Assembly (NCBI GenBank): GCA_034926235.1
Contig: JAYFRE010000011.1
Coordinates: forward strand, 1 to 64,000
DNA from: JAYFRE01 sp034926235
Lineage (GTDB): Bacteria > Pseudomonadota > Alphaproteobacteria > Rhodospirillales > Magnetospirillaceae
Reading direction: 5' to 3'
Length of the DNA stretch: 64,000 nucleotides
Shown here: piece after piece, positions 1-8,352 of the stretch
Numbering within the stretch: position 1 is the first letter of the stretch
How the letters are laid out: the number at the start of each line of letters is the position of its first letter
The notes under the pieces: model-generated
Databases searched by the model: none
The model's input: the letters and a program-made list of their open reading frames with translations, nothing else
Told to the model about the DNA's origin: nothing
Position numbers and translations under genes: made by a program

Positions 1-573
1 ATGCCGCAGGCCGCGCCGCCCATCGCCGACTCAGGCGATCCGGTGACGGAGATCGCCCGGCTGCGGGCCGAGATTTGCCTGATGAGCGAGCGGATCGAGG
101 ACACCAAGCGGGAAATCTCGGCTATCCGTCCCAAAGACACGGATAACGACCGGTTGGCCATCGTCACGAACGAACTCGACGCCATCGTCGATGCGACCGA
201 AAGGGCCACGCAAGGCATTCTGGAATCGGCTGAAACCGTGGATGATTTGGCGCGCAAGCTGCACGCCAGGGCCGAGGATCAGGAAACGGTCCAGGATATC
301 GAGGCCATCCAGAACGCGGTGGTCCGTATCTTCGAAGAAAGCAATTTCCAGGACATCACCGGCCAGCGGATCAGCAAGGTGGTGAAAACCCTGCAATTCA
401 TCGAGGACCGGTTGAACCGGATGATCGATATCTGGGGCCACGATTCTCTGGCTGAGGCGCCGGTCGCACCGGTCGAGGACATCGCGGTGGACGAGGACAG
501 CAAGCTGCTCAACGGACCCGCCTTGGGCGATCAGGGGATCAGCCAGGCGGATATCGACAAGCTGTTCGACTGA
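1..573 (+). CDS. cheZ: Protein phosphatase CheZ (possibly 5'-partial)
   Basis: Chemotaxis phosphatase that dephosphorylates CheY-P to reset the flagellar switch. The protein is a long coiled-coil helix hairpin; the catalytic segment NFQDITGQRISKV carries the expected D118 and Q122 (DxxxQ). The C-terminal tail GISQADIDKLFD is the CheY-docking peptide seen in CheZ. The ORF begins exactly at base 1 with ATG, and 190 aa is on the short side for the family, so the true start may lie upstream of the window. Nothing upstream is visible, so linkage to a che operon cannot be judged. The identification rests on the catalytic motif plus the docking tail and is firm; only the start is uncertain. Confidence 0.9.
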   Translation: MPQAAPPIADSGDPVTEIARLRAEICLMSERIEDTKREISAIRPKDTDNDRLAIVTNELDAIVDATERATQGILESAETVDDLARKLHARAEDQETVQDIEAIQNAVVRIFEESNFQDITGQRISKVVKTLQFIEDRLNRMIDIWGHDSLAEAPVAPVEDIAVDEDSKLLNGPALGDQGISQADIDKLFD

Positions 574-696
574 AATCGGAAGATCTGTCGGGCGTATTTG
601 ACGTCACCCCCTGTCTGGCGGCATCCCCTTTCCGGCATTACATTAAGGGTAAGAACGCTGGCTCGCGTGGGAGCCGGAGGCTTAAGGAGCAGGGCA

Positions 697-1371
697 ATGT
701 CCAATATCCAGAAAGTGCTTCAAACCATCCTGGTGTCGTTTCGCGACCATCCGGCGGCCCCTGTTACCCTGTCCCGTCCGGTGGTCTGCTTGTCCCGGGA
801 TTTCGGTTCGGGCGGCGATGCAATTGGGTCACTTCTGGCCAAACGCCTGGGCGTCGATTTTTATGATCGCCAGATTCTGGAGCGCATCGCCCATCGTCTT
901 AAAACAGACCCGGCCATGATCGAAGCGCTCAACGGCGGCGCCGCGCCGCTCAGAGGCATCTGGCTTTATGGCGCCGTGACGTCCGGGCGTCCCCTGCTCG
1001 ACGATTACCGCCAGACTCTGGCCGATGTGGTGATCGGTATCGCCCATGCCGATGGCGGGGTCATCCTGGGCCACGGCGCTCATCTGGTTCTGGCCAACAG
1101 CGGGGCCTTGCGGGTTCGCATCACCGGTTCGGCCGCTGCGCGCGCCAAAAGGACCGAGACCCGTGATGGAGTCGATGCGGCCGAGGCCCGCAGGCTGGTT
1201 ACGGAAGCCGATGAGCGGCGCGACCGGTTCCTGCGGGATAATTTCAAGGTTAAGGGCGGCGACGACAGCGTGTTCGATGTGGTGATCAATACGGACCGGC
1301 TGGACGGCGACGAGAAAATCGTGGATATCCTGATGACGCTGATGTCGATCCGGCATCCGCCGGCATCGTAA
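697..1371 (+). CDS. Cytidylate kinase-like family protein (AAA_26 type)
   Basis: A P-loop kinase-like protein of 224 aa. The segment SRDFGSGGDAIGSLLAKRLG near residue 30 is the family's nucleotide-binding loop, followed by FYDRQILERIA, typical of proteins annotated as cytidylate kinase-like. The frame is open further upstream to 598, but the ATG at 697 has a good ribosome binding site (AAGGAG at 684-689) and the upstream residues look non-coding. Members of this family phosphorylate nucleotides in some cases, but their real substrate is generally unknown; it is distinct from the essential Cmk. It sits between cheZ and a metallo-hydrolase with no obvious shared pathway. The family assignment is good, the substrate is not known. 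Confidence 0.8.
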   Translation: MSNIQKVLQTILVSFRDHPAAPVTLSRPVVCLSRDFGSGGDAIGSLLAKRLGVDFYDRQILERIAHRLKTDPAMIEALNGGAAPLRGIWLYGAVTSGRPLLDDYRQTLADVVIGIAHADGGVILGHGAHLVLANSGALRVRITGSAAARAKRTETRDGVDAAEARRLVTEADERRDRFLRDNFKVKGGDDSVFDVVINTDRLDGDEKIVDILMTLMSIRHPPAS

Positions 1372-1400
1372 CGTCAACGGCCCTGGGATCATCGTTCTTC

Positions 1401-2420
1401 ATGCCTTTGTCGCACCCCTTCGACCAAGCCCCGGCCTTCGGGGAAACGGTCCCTGTCGCGCCCGGCGTTCTCTGGCTGCGCATGCCGCTGCCCTTTGCGC
1501 TCGATCACGTCAATTTATGGCTGATCGAAGATGGCGAGGGTTGGGCGCTGGTCGATACCGGGATCGGTGACGACCGCACGCGGGCCCTTTGGGAACAGGT
1601 CTTCGTCGGTCCGATGGGCGGGCGGAAGCTGACGCGTTTGATTGCCACCCATTATCATCCCGACCATATGGGGCTGGCGGCATGGCTGGGGCGGCGTTTC
1701 GGCGTGCCGCTCGAAACCCCGCGTGAAGAATGGCTGACCGGGCGCACGATCTGGCTGGATGTCGGCGAAGAGGCCGGGGAACGCGCCGCGTGTTTCTACC
1801 GCGCAGCGGGCACGAGCGAGGATTTCGCTGTCGAGGTCGCGAAACGGGTCCATCATTACCGGAACATCGTCGATGGCATTCCGTCCAGCTTCAAGGCGCT
1901 GGAGGAAGGGCAGGATATCAAGATCGGCGGGCGGAACTGGCGGGTGATGATCGGGCGCGGCCATTCTCCGTCCATGGCCTGTCTGGTGTGCGACGAGCTT
2001 GGTCTGCTTATTTCCGGTGACCAGATTCTGCCGACGATCACCCCCAATGTCAGCATTCTGGCGATAGAGCCCGACGACGATCCTTTGGCCCGGTTCCTCT
2101 CATCTTTGGAATCCTTCAAGGCATTGCCTGCCGACACTCTCGTCCTGCCGTCGCACAGAACGCCGTTCCGTGGGCTGCATGAGCGCATCGATGCGCTGCG
2201 GCATCATCATGAAGAACGGTTGGAAGCCGCGCTGGAAGCGGCCCGGGACAGCGTCGCCGCCAGCGATATGCTAGGGGTGCTGTTCGCCCGCAAGCTCGAC
2301 AACCACCAGATCTTTTTCGCTTTGGGCGAAACGCTGGCGCATCTCAACCATTTGATCGGGCGCGGCCTGATGACGCGGGAACGGGGTCCGGACGGGGTGA
2401 ACCGTTACCGCCGCCTGTAG
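1401..2420 (+). CDS. MBL-fold metallo-hydrolase
   Basis: Metallo-beta-lactamase superfamily hydrolase, 339 aa. The metal-binding motif HYHPDH (H84, H86, D88, H89) is intact. Further ligands are visible as the His in GRGHSPS, the Asp in ISGDQIL and the His in LPSHRTPF, consistent with a binuclear zinc site. A C-terminal winged-helix-like tail (about residues 270-339) resembles the DUF/BLACT-type extension seen in glyoxalase II-like and LACTB2-like enzymes. The substrate cannot be told from sequence; a thioesterase or hydroxyacyl-type activity is a reasonable guess. It follows the kinase-like gene by 29 bp and may be cotranscribed with it. It converges on dxs with only 15 bp between the two stop codons. 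Confidence 0.85.
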   Translation: MPLSHPFDQAPAFGETVPVAPGVLWLRMPLPFALDHVNLWLIEDGEGWALVDTGIGDDRTRALWEQVFVGPMGGRKLTRLIATHYHPDHMGLAAWLGRRFGVPLETPREEWLTGRTIWLDVGEEAGERAACFYRAAGTSEDFAVEVAKRVHHYRNIVDGIPSSFKALEEGQDIKIGGRNWRVMIGRGHSPSMACLVCDELGLLISGDQILPTITPNVSILAIEPDDDPLARFLSSLESFKALPADTLVLPSHRTPFRGLHERIDALRHHHEERLEAALEAARDSVAASDMLGVLFARKLDNHQIFFALGETLAHLNHLIGRGLMTRERGPDGVNRYRRL

Positions 2421-2435
2421 TTCCGATCCAACCGT

Positions 2436-4358
2436 TCAGGCGCTGGCCGGGTTCACGGCATAGGCTGCGTCGTCCAGCGCGGACAGCGCGCAGGCGACGA
2501 TGTGGGAAGCGTTCAGCCCGGCATCCTCATATTGAGCGCGGACATTGTGGTGATGTTCGATGATCCGGTCGGGCAAGGTCATGGGGCGGAATTTCAGCCC
2601 CCCGTCAAGCAGACCGGCCCGGGCCAGTTCCGTCATCGCCAGCGCCGAGAATCCGCCCACGCAGCCATCCTCGACGGTGATCAGCAGGGCATGCTCGCGC
2701 GCCAGCCGGAACAGAAGATCGCGGTCGATCGGCTTGGCGAAACGCGCATCCGCCACGGTGGTGGACAATCCCCGCGCGGCCAACTCATCCGCCGCCGTCA
2801 AACATTCGCCGAGCCTCGTTCCCAGCGACAAAAGGGCGACGGTGTTTCCTTCGCGCAGGATTCGTCCGCGGCCCAGCGTTAAAGGTGTGCCCCGGTCGGG
2901 CAAGGCGATTCCGGTGCCTTCGCCGCGCGGATAGCGAAAGGCGATCGGCCCGTCCTCATAGGCCGCCGCCGTCGCCACCATATGCATCAATTCGGCTTCA
3001 TCCGACGGGCACATCATCACCATGCCGGGGATGCAGCCCATAAAGGTCAGGTCGTAGATGCCGGCGTGGGTCGGTCCGTCCGCGCCGACCAGGCCGGCGC
3101 GGTCGATGGCGAAGCGCACCGGCAGGTTTTGCAGGGCGACGTCATGTACGACCTGGTCATATGCGCGTTGCAAAAAACTGGAATAGATCGCGCAGAACGG
3201 TTTCAGTCCTTCGGCGGCCATGCCCGCCGCAAAGGTCACGGCATGCTGTTCGGCGATGCCGACGTCGAAAAACCGCTTGGGATGGACCCTTGCGAATCCG
3301 TCCAGGCCGGTGCCTGAGGGCATCGCCGCCGTCACCGCGACGATCCGTTCATCCCGTTCGGCCTCGGCCAGCAGGGCTTTCGAGAATACCGACGTGTAGG
3401 TGGGCAGATTGGTCTTGGGCGCGCTCGGCGCGCCGGTCACCAGATCGAAGCGGCCGACGCCGTGATATTTGTCGGCGGCAGCCTCGGCCGGGGGATAGCC
3501 ATGGCCCTTTTTGGTCACGACATGGACCAGGACCGGGGCCGTCCGGGGGGCGTTGCGCACATTGCGCAGAACGGGGAGCAAATGATCCAGCCGGTGCCCG
3601 TCCACGGGCCCGACATAATAGAATCCCAATTCCTCGAACAGGGTACCGCCGCCTGAAACCATGCCGCGGGCAAATTCGTCGGCCCGTTTCGCCGCCCGCT
3701 CCAGCGGGGCCGGGAACATCGCCGCCAGATCCTTCAGTAGATCGCGCAGCGAATGGAAGGATTTCGACGACAAGAGACGCGACAGATAGGCGCTCATCGC
3801 GCCCACCGGAGGGGCGATGGACATGTCGTTGTCGTTCAAGATCACGATCAGGCGGCTGTCCATCGAGCCGGCGTTGTTCATCGCCTCATAGGCCATGCCC
3901 GCGCTCATCGAGCCGTCGCCGATCACCGCCACGACATTATGCGCGTCGCCCGACAGATCGCGCGCCACCGCCATGCCGAGCCCGGCGGAAATCGAGGTCG
4001 AACAGTGTCCCGCCCCGAACGGGTCATAGTCGCTTTCACTGCGGCGGGTAAAACCGGATAGACCGCCGCCCTGACGCAATTGGCGCATGCCCGCGCGCCG
4101 GCCGGTCAGAATCTTGTGCGGATAGGCCTGGTGCCCGACATCCCAGATCAGGCGGTCGCGGGGGGTATCGAAAACATGGTGCAACGCGACGGTCAGCTCG
4201 ACGACGCCTAACCCGGCACCGAGATGTCCGCCGGTTTTCGAGACGATTCGGATCGTCTCGTCGCGGATCTCGTCCGAAAGACGGCGCAAATCCTCGATGC
4301 CGAGAGCGCGAATATCCTCGACGCCATTCAGTCCGTCCAAAAGGGGTGTCTTGCTCAT
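2436..4358 (-). CDS. dxs: 1-deoxy-D-xylulose-5-phosphate synthase
   Basis: Thiamine-diphosphate enzyme that condenses pyruvate and glyceraldehyde-3-phosphate to DXP, the first step of the MEP isoprenoid pathway and a feeder for thiamine and pyridoxal. At 640 aa it has the family length. Visible features are the N-terminal TGGHLGAGLGVVELT segment, the GHQAYPHKILTGR stretch, the ThDP-binding motif GDGSMSAGMAYEAMNN, and the catalytic Glu in IAEQHAVTFAAG. It lies 23 bp downstream of ispA on the same strand, so the two isoprenoid genes almost certainly form one operon. No anomaly was seen. Confidence 0.97.
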   Translation of the reverse strand: MSKTPLLDGLNGVEDIRALGIEDLRRLSDEIRDETIRIVSKTGGHLGAGLGVVELTVALHHVFDTPRDRLIWDVGHQAYPHKILTGRRAGMRQLRQGGGLSGFTRRSESDYDPFGAGHCSTSISAGLGMAVARDLSGDAHNVVAVIGDGSMSAGMAYEAMNNAGSMDSRLIVILNDNDMSIAPPVGAMSAYLSRLLSSKSFHSLRDLLKDLAAMFPAPLERAAKRADEFARGMVSGGGTLFEELGFYYVGPVDGHRLDHLLPVLRNVRNAPRTAPVLVHVVTKKGHGYPPAEAAADKYHGVGRFDLVTGAPSAPKTNLPTYTSVFSKALLAEAERDERIVAVTAAMPSGTGLDGFARVHPKRFFDVGIAEQHAVTFAAGMAAEGLKPFCAIYSSFLQRAYDQVVHDVALQNLPVRFAIDRAGLVGADGPTHAGIYDLTFMGCIPGMVMMCPSDEAELMHMVATAAAYEDGPIAFRYPRGEGTGIALPDRGTPLTLGRGRILREGNTVALLSLGTRLGECLTAADELAARGLSTTVADARFAKPIDRDLLFRLAREHALLITVEDGCVGGFSALAMTELARAGLLDGGLKFRPMTLPDRIIEHHHNVRAQYEDAGLNASHIVACALSALDDAAYAVNPASA

Positions 4359-4381
4359 CGGCTCATTCTTCTTTTCGTTTT

Positions 4382-5269
4382 TCAGTGGCGGCGCTCCACC
4401 ACATAAGACGCCACGGCGCGCAAAAGCCGGGCGCGGTCGTCGAAGACCTCCAAATGCTGAACCGCCTGAGTGGCCAGGGCATTGGCCTGCAGGCGGGCGC
4501 GTTCGACGCCGATCAGTGACACAAAGGTTGCCTTTCCGGCATCGGCGTCCTTGTGCAAAGCCTTGCCGACTTCTTCCGCCGATCCTTCGATATCGAGGAT
4601 GTCGTCGGCGATCTGGAATGCAAGACCCAGATCATGGGCGAACATTTTCAGTGCCTGACGGTGCGAGGCGGGGGCCTTGCCCAGGATCGCGCCGGCCTCG
4701 CAGGCGAAACCGATCAAACGGCCAGTCTTCATCTGTTGTAGCCGTGTTACGGCCTGCACGTCCATATCCAGCAGGCCGGCGCGGAGATCGAACATCTGAC
4801 CGCCGACCATGCCGCGATCGCCGGACGCAGTCGCCAGTTCCCAGACCAGCTCGCAGCGCACCTGCGGATCGGGATGGGTAGCCGGGCCGGTCAGAACCTC
4901 GAACGCCTTGGTCAGCAGGGCGTCGCCGGCCAGAATCGCCGTCGCCTCGTCAAAGGCCTTGTGGCAGGTGGGGCGGCCGCGCCGCAGATCATCGTCATCC
5001 ATCGCCGGTAGATCGTCATGAACCAGCGAATAGCAATGCACCAGCTCGATCGCGGCGGCGGTTCTAAGCGCGGCCCGCTCGGCGACATTGAACAGTTTCG
5101 CGGTTTCAAGGACCAGAAAAGGGCGCAGTCTTTTCCCGCCATCCAGGCAGGCGTAGCGCATCGCTTCCTGTAGCGGACGCTCGGGCCCTTCGCTTATAGG
5201 GAGGTGCCGGTCCAACTCCTCGTTCATCAGCCGTGCGGTTATTTCCAGGGCCTCGGCCAGAACGGTCAT
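4382..5269 (-). CDS. ispA: Polyprenyl (farnesyl/geranylgeranyl) diphosphate synthase
   Basis: Head-to-tail prenyltransferase that elongates DMAPP/GPP with IPP. It has both aspartate-rich motifs: DDLPAMDDDD (first, DDxxxxD) and DDILD (second), plus GGKRLRP near the N-terminus. At 295 aa it matches the IspA/FPP synthase group. It is upstream of dxs in the same orientation, giving an isoprenoid precursor operon. In many proteobacteria xseB precedes ispA, but the 300 bases upstream here hold no xseB-like reading frame. Chain length (C15 versus C20) is not certain from sequence alone. Confidence 0.93.
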   Translation of the reverse strand: MTVLAEALEITARLMNEELDRHLPISEGPERPLQEAMRYACLDGGKRLRPFLVLETAKLFNVAERAALRTAAAIELVHCYSLVHDDLPAMDDDDLRRGRPTCHKAFDEATAILAGDALLTKAFEVLTGPATHPDPQVRCELVWELATASGDRGMVGGQMFDLRAGLLDMDVQAVTRLQQMKTGRLIGFACEAGAILGKAPASHRQALKMFAHDLGLAFQIADDILDIEGSAEEVGKALHKDADAGKATFVSLIGVERARLQANALATQAVQHLEVFDDRARLLRAVASYVVERRH

Positions 5270-5605
5270 GAAACAATATCCTCCCGATGATCCAAGAAAC
5301 GCGTAGAGCGCCCAAGTCGGCTCCGCTCAAGCGCCTCAATCTACGCCCCTGGGCAAGGCGTCGCAAGTCGCTGAAGTTTCACGAGGTTGTTCCTACGGAA
5401 GCCGGCCATTACCTGAAGTGGAGTATAAGTCTTGTCGGGAAATTACGGCGTATTCACCTGGTATAATAAACGATAGTTTTCTTTTTCGTATAATTACTAT
5501 CTAATAAATTTCTTCTATATGAAGGAACAAGAAAGAGGAATGCACACTTGAGAAGAAAAACGGATGAGAGAGAGGTGCACGATCGGCGGCGTCGGGTCTG
5601 AGACC
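5270..5605. promoter_or_regulatory. Divergent AT-rich intergenic region between ispA and FIST gene
   Basis: No gene is seen here. From about 5400 to 5563 the base composition drops to strongly AT-rich in an otherwise GC-rich region. It contains two TATAAT hexamers, at 5462-5467 and 5489-5494, on the + strand. Neither has a convincing -35 box at 16-18 bp. The region presumably holds the promoters for the minus-strand ispA-dxs operon and the plus-strand FIST-GGDEF operon. An in-frame ATG at 5564 is a possible earlier start of the FIST gene. Confidence 0.5.
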
Positions 5606-6808
5606 ATGAAAGTCGGCGTCGGCTATAGCGAGAATCCCGATAGTGCGGAAGCTGGTATCCGGGTTGCGCGGGAAGCCTTGGCGCAGTCGGGGGCGGACAG
5701 ATGCGATATCGTCCTCTTGTTTTCCACCGCCCGCCATGACGCACAGGCTTTACGCGACGCCGTAGCGTCCGTGGTCGGGGCGGACGTCCCCATCGTCGGC
5801 GGCTGGTCGGTCGGGGCAATCTCTAGCGAACATTTCGGTTATGCGGGCGATCAGGTCGTGCTGGCGGCCCTGACGCTTGGCAATGTCTCTTGCGATCTGC
5901 TGGTCGAGGGCGATCTCGCTTGCGGGGAATATCCGGTGGGACAGCGTCTGGGACGGCGGCTGGCCGCGCTGGGCGCGAACAGGAATTCGCCCGTGCTGCT
6001 GTTTTACGACTCGGCCGATCATTCCGGTTCTTCACCGCATCTGATTCTGGCTACGCCTTTGATCGACGGCATCGAGAACGGGCTTGGCTTTTTGCCCAAC
6101 CTGGTCGGTTGCGGACTGATGGGGGATATGATCGCCCAACCGACCCTGCAATGGACCGGTGAGGGCATCGGCGAATGTAAGGCCCTGGCTTTGCTTTTTT
6201 CCGGCGGGATTCGTCTGGACAGCATCGTCATGCATGGCTGCAAGCCCGCTACCGGCTATCACACGGTAACGGCTGCCGATGGGGCGACGATCCTGGAAAT
6301 CGACGGTGTTCCGGCGCTGGATTTCGTCCGGTCGATCATGGGGGAATCGATCCCGGCCGAGGATTACGGCCTGTTCCTGACCTTTGGCATGAACAAAGGG
6401 GACAAATGGGGGCCGTTCGACGAGGAATCCTATGTCAACCGCCTGTGTCTTTCCGTGGATGAAGCGCGGAACGGCCTGACCATGTTCGAGGCCGACATGG
6501 TCACGGGCACGGAATTCCAGATCATGCATCGCAGCATCGATATGGATTACATCGCCCCTCGCGTGGAATGCTGTTTCGCCCGGTTGGAAGGTCGCAAGCC
6601 CCTGTTCGCTCTTTACATCAATTGCACGGGCCGGGCCGCCGGCTATGCCGGCATCGATAGCGAAGACGCGGTGGCGATCCAAAAGGCAATCGCGGGTCGC
6701 GCGCCGTTGCTGGGACTTTATAGCGGTGTGGAGATCGGCCAGATCATGGGCCGCGCGCGCGCGCTGGATTGGACCGGCGTATTCTGCCTGCTCAGCGTCC
6801 CCTCATGA
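5606..6808 (+). CDS. FIST domain signal-transduction protein
   Basis: FIST N- plus FIST C-domain protein, a cytoplasmic sensory module thought to bind small ligands such as amino acids. The N-terminus MKVGVGYSENPDSAEAG begins the FIST_N fold, and the segment with GCGLMGDMIAQPTLQW and the C-terminal region with LYINCTGRAAGYAG and GLYSGVEIG are typical of FIST/FIST_C proteins. The start at 5606 matches the usual family N-terminus; an alternative ATG at 5564 would add 14 residues. The stop codon overlaps the ATG of the following diguanylate cyclase gene (ATGA), implying translational coupling and a sensor-output pair. No catalytic domain of its own is visible. The ligand is unknown. Confidence 0.85.
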   Translation: MKVGVGYSENPDSAEAGIRVAREALAQSGADRCDIVLLFSTARHDAQALRDAVASVVGADVPIVGGWSVGAISSEHFGYAGDQVVLAALTLGNVSCDLLVEGDLACGEYPVGQRLGRRLAALGANRNSPVLLFYDSADHSGSSPHLILATPLIDGIENGLGFLPNLVGCGLMGDMIAQPTLQWTGEGIGECKALALLFSGGIRLDSIVMHGCKPATGYHTVTAADGATILEIDGVPALDFVRSIMGESIPAEDYGLFLTFGMNKGDKWGPFDEESYVNRLCLSVDEARNGLTMFEADMVTGTEFQIMHRSIDMDYIAPRVECCFARLEGRKPLFALYINCTGRAAGYAGIDSEDAVAIQKAIAGRAPLLGLYSGVEIGQIMGRARALDWTGVFCLLSVPS

Positions 6809-7986
6809 GTCCGGCTCTTCCCCCTTCCGGCGGCGAGGTTTCCGAGTTGGAGACGTTGCGGCGCGAAAACGCCTATCTGCGCCAAAGAATCGACCTGGTC
6901 GCGGCCCAACTGCTGCGAGTGGATCTGCTGGCGGGCAATCTGCGCCATGAATTGGAACAAAAACGCCGGGGCTTCACGCTGATGGGTGAGCTTGCGGTGA
7001 CACTGGGCCAAGATGTCGATTACGAAAACAGCTTTCTGGCAATCAGCCGGCGTATCAATGGCGCTCTCAACATGCAGCGCACCGTGGTGTTGTTCCCGGA
7101 AGGTGACGGAAATTTCGTGGCGACCGTCCTTCAGGGGTATGACACCGCCGAACGGGAGAAGGTCTCTGGCCGGCGCGTCACGGGGGCGGCTGAAATCCTC
7201 GATCCTTTGCGTCCGGCTCTGGTCACCGGCGCGTCCGGCCCGGACATGCTGGCGGATTTACGCCGGGATCTGCTTTTGCCCTATCTGATCGCCGCGCCGG
7301 TGGTGCTGCATGGCGACGTCGTGGCGATTCTGGTTACTGGCCGGTTGATCGAGCAGCGCCCGTTTTTGCCCCGTCTGGGGCATGGCGATGTCGAAACCGT
7401 GCAGGCGGTCAGCGCTTATCTGGCGGCGGTGCTGGCCGGTTACCGCCTGCGCCAGGCGGAAATGCTCGCCAATTACGATCCGTTGACCGGCCTGCCCAAT
7501 CTCAGGATGGCCACCGAACAAGTGCGGCGCGTGGTGGCCCTGGCCCGGCGCGGTGGGTTCCGCGCCGCCATGATGTTCATCGATCTGGACGGGTTCAAGG
7601 ACGTCAATGACAGCTACGGCCATGCGGTCGGCGACGCCGTGCTGCGCATCGTGGCCGAGCGGTTGTCCGCCAGCATGCGCGAAGAAGATCTGGTCGGGAG
7701 GATCGGCGGCGACGAATTCATCGTCGTTTTGTCCCATATTGCCAGGATCGAGGATGCCGGAACGGTGGCTGTCAAGGTGCTGAACGAATTGCGTAAACCG
7801 ATCGATGTCCTGGGAGAGGTTTTGTGCCGGGTCGGGGCCAGTATCGGCATTGCGGTCTTCCCCGACCATGGCGCGGACGAATCGGGCCTGTTGCGCGCCG
7901 CTGACGAAGCGATGTACGAGGTCAAGAAAACGGGCAAGAACGCGTTCCGCTACGCACAGTGCGGCAGAGGGGATTCGATCCCCTGA
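6805..7986 (+). CDS. GAF-GGDEF diguanylate cyclase
   Basis: Predicted diguanylate cyclase making c-di-GMP. It has an N-terminal coiled coil (about residues 8-50), a GAF-like sensory domain (about 55-215), and a GGDEF domain with the intact signature GGDEF at residues 301-305. An RxxD motif (REED) lies five residues before the signature, which is the product-inhibition I-site, so the enzyme should be active and feedback-controlled. There are no membrane segments, so it is cytoplasmic. The ATG overlaps the FIST gene stop codon; the upstream frame open from 6769 lies inside the FIST gene and is ignored. It is likely that the FIST protein senses a signal and controls this cyclase by contact, though that is inference. 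Confidence 0.93.
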   Translation: MSPALPPSGGEVSELETLRRENAYLRQRIDLVAAQLLRVDLLAGNLRHELEQKRRGFTLMGELAVTLGQDVDYENSFLAISRRINGALNMQRTVVLFPEGDGNFVATVLQGYDTAEREKVSGRRVTGAAEILDPLRPALVTGASGPDMLADLRRDLLLPYLIAAPVVLHGDVVAILVTGRLIEQRPFLPRLGHGDVETVQAVSAYLAAVLAGYRLRQAEMLANYDPLTGLPNLRMATEQVRRVVALARRGGFRAAMMFIDLDGFKDVNDSYGHAVGDAVLRIVAERLSASMREEDLVGRIGGDEFIVVLSHIARIEDAGTVAVKVLNELRKPIDVLGEVLCRVGASIGIAVFPDHGADESGLLRAADEAMYEVKKTGKNAFRYAQCGRGDSIP

Positions 7987-8039
7987 CGGCGAGGGATCGA
8001 GGGGAACGCAGGGCGATATCCAGACGATATCGTTCCCCT
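7968..8039. other. Tandem strong hairpins at the end of the GGDEF gene
   Basis: The first hairpin, AGGGGAT/ATCCCCT with loop TCG (7968-7984), straddles the stop codon. The second is larger: AGGGGAA (8000-8006) pairs with TTCCCCT (8033-8039), enclosing CGATATC/GATATCG (8014-8020 and 8026-8032). No U-tract follows, so these are not canonical intrinsic terminators. The rest of 7987-8352 holds no gene that can be supported; it probably contains the promoter of the homospermidine synthase gene. Confidence 0.5.
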
Positions 8040-8352
8040 GCCGCCCGGCTGTTGCGCTGTTTCCTCTGAAACCGTATAGTTTGCCCAGACGTACGCGCAG
8101 GTGCCGGAAACGATTCCGGCATCGACAGCGTTCGGGCAGCGACGGCAAGCGTCCTTCGGGTCTCTGGCCGCTCGTGCTGGTCCCCGAAAGGGAAATGGCT
8201 GTTCGACGCGCGGGGTCTTGTTTCCGTCTTTCCGAAAATGACAGCCTTTCGTTGCGGGGGCCGCAGCCTTGACCCTGGAGACGACGCTCTGGGGAGGGCT
8301 TCGCTATAGGCAACGCTTAAGGCCGGTCGGCCGTAAGGGGGGACGGATAGGG

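Noticed and set aside
3161..4051. 296-codon plus-strand frame inside dxs
   Set aside because: Arg/Pro-rich antisense shadow of a well-conserved gene.
5270..5563. Expected xseB (exonuclease VII small subunit) upstream of ispA
   Set aside because: No ORF of about 80 codons with XseB features is present on the minus strand here; the gene must be elsewhere.
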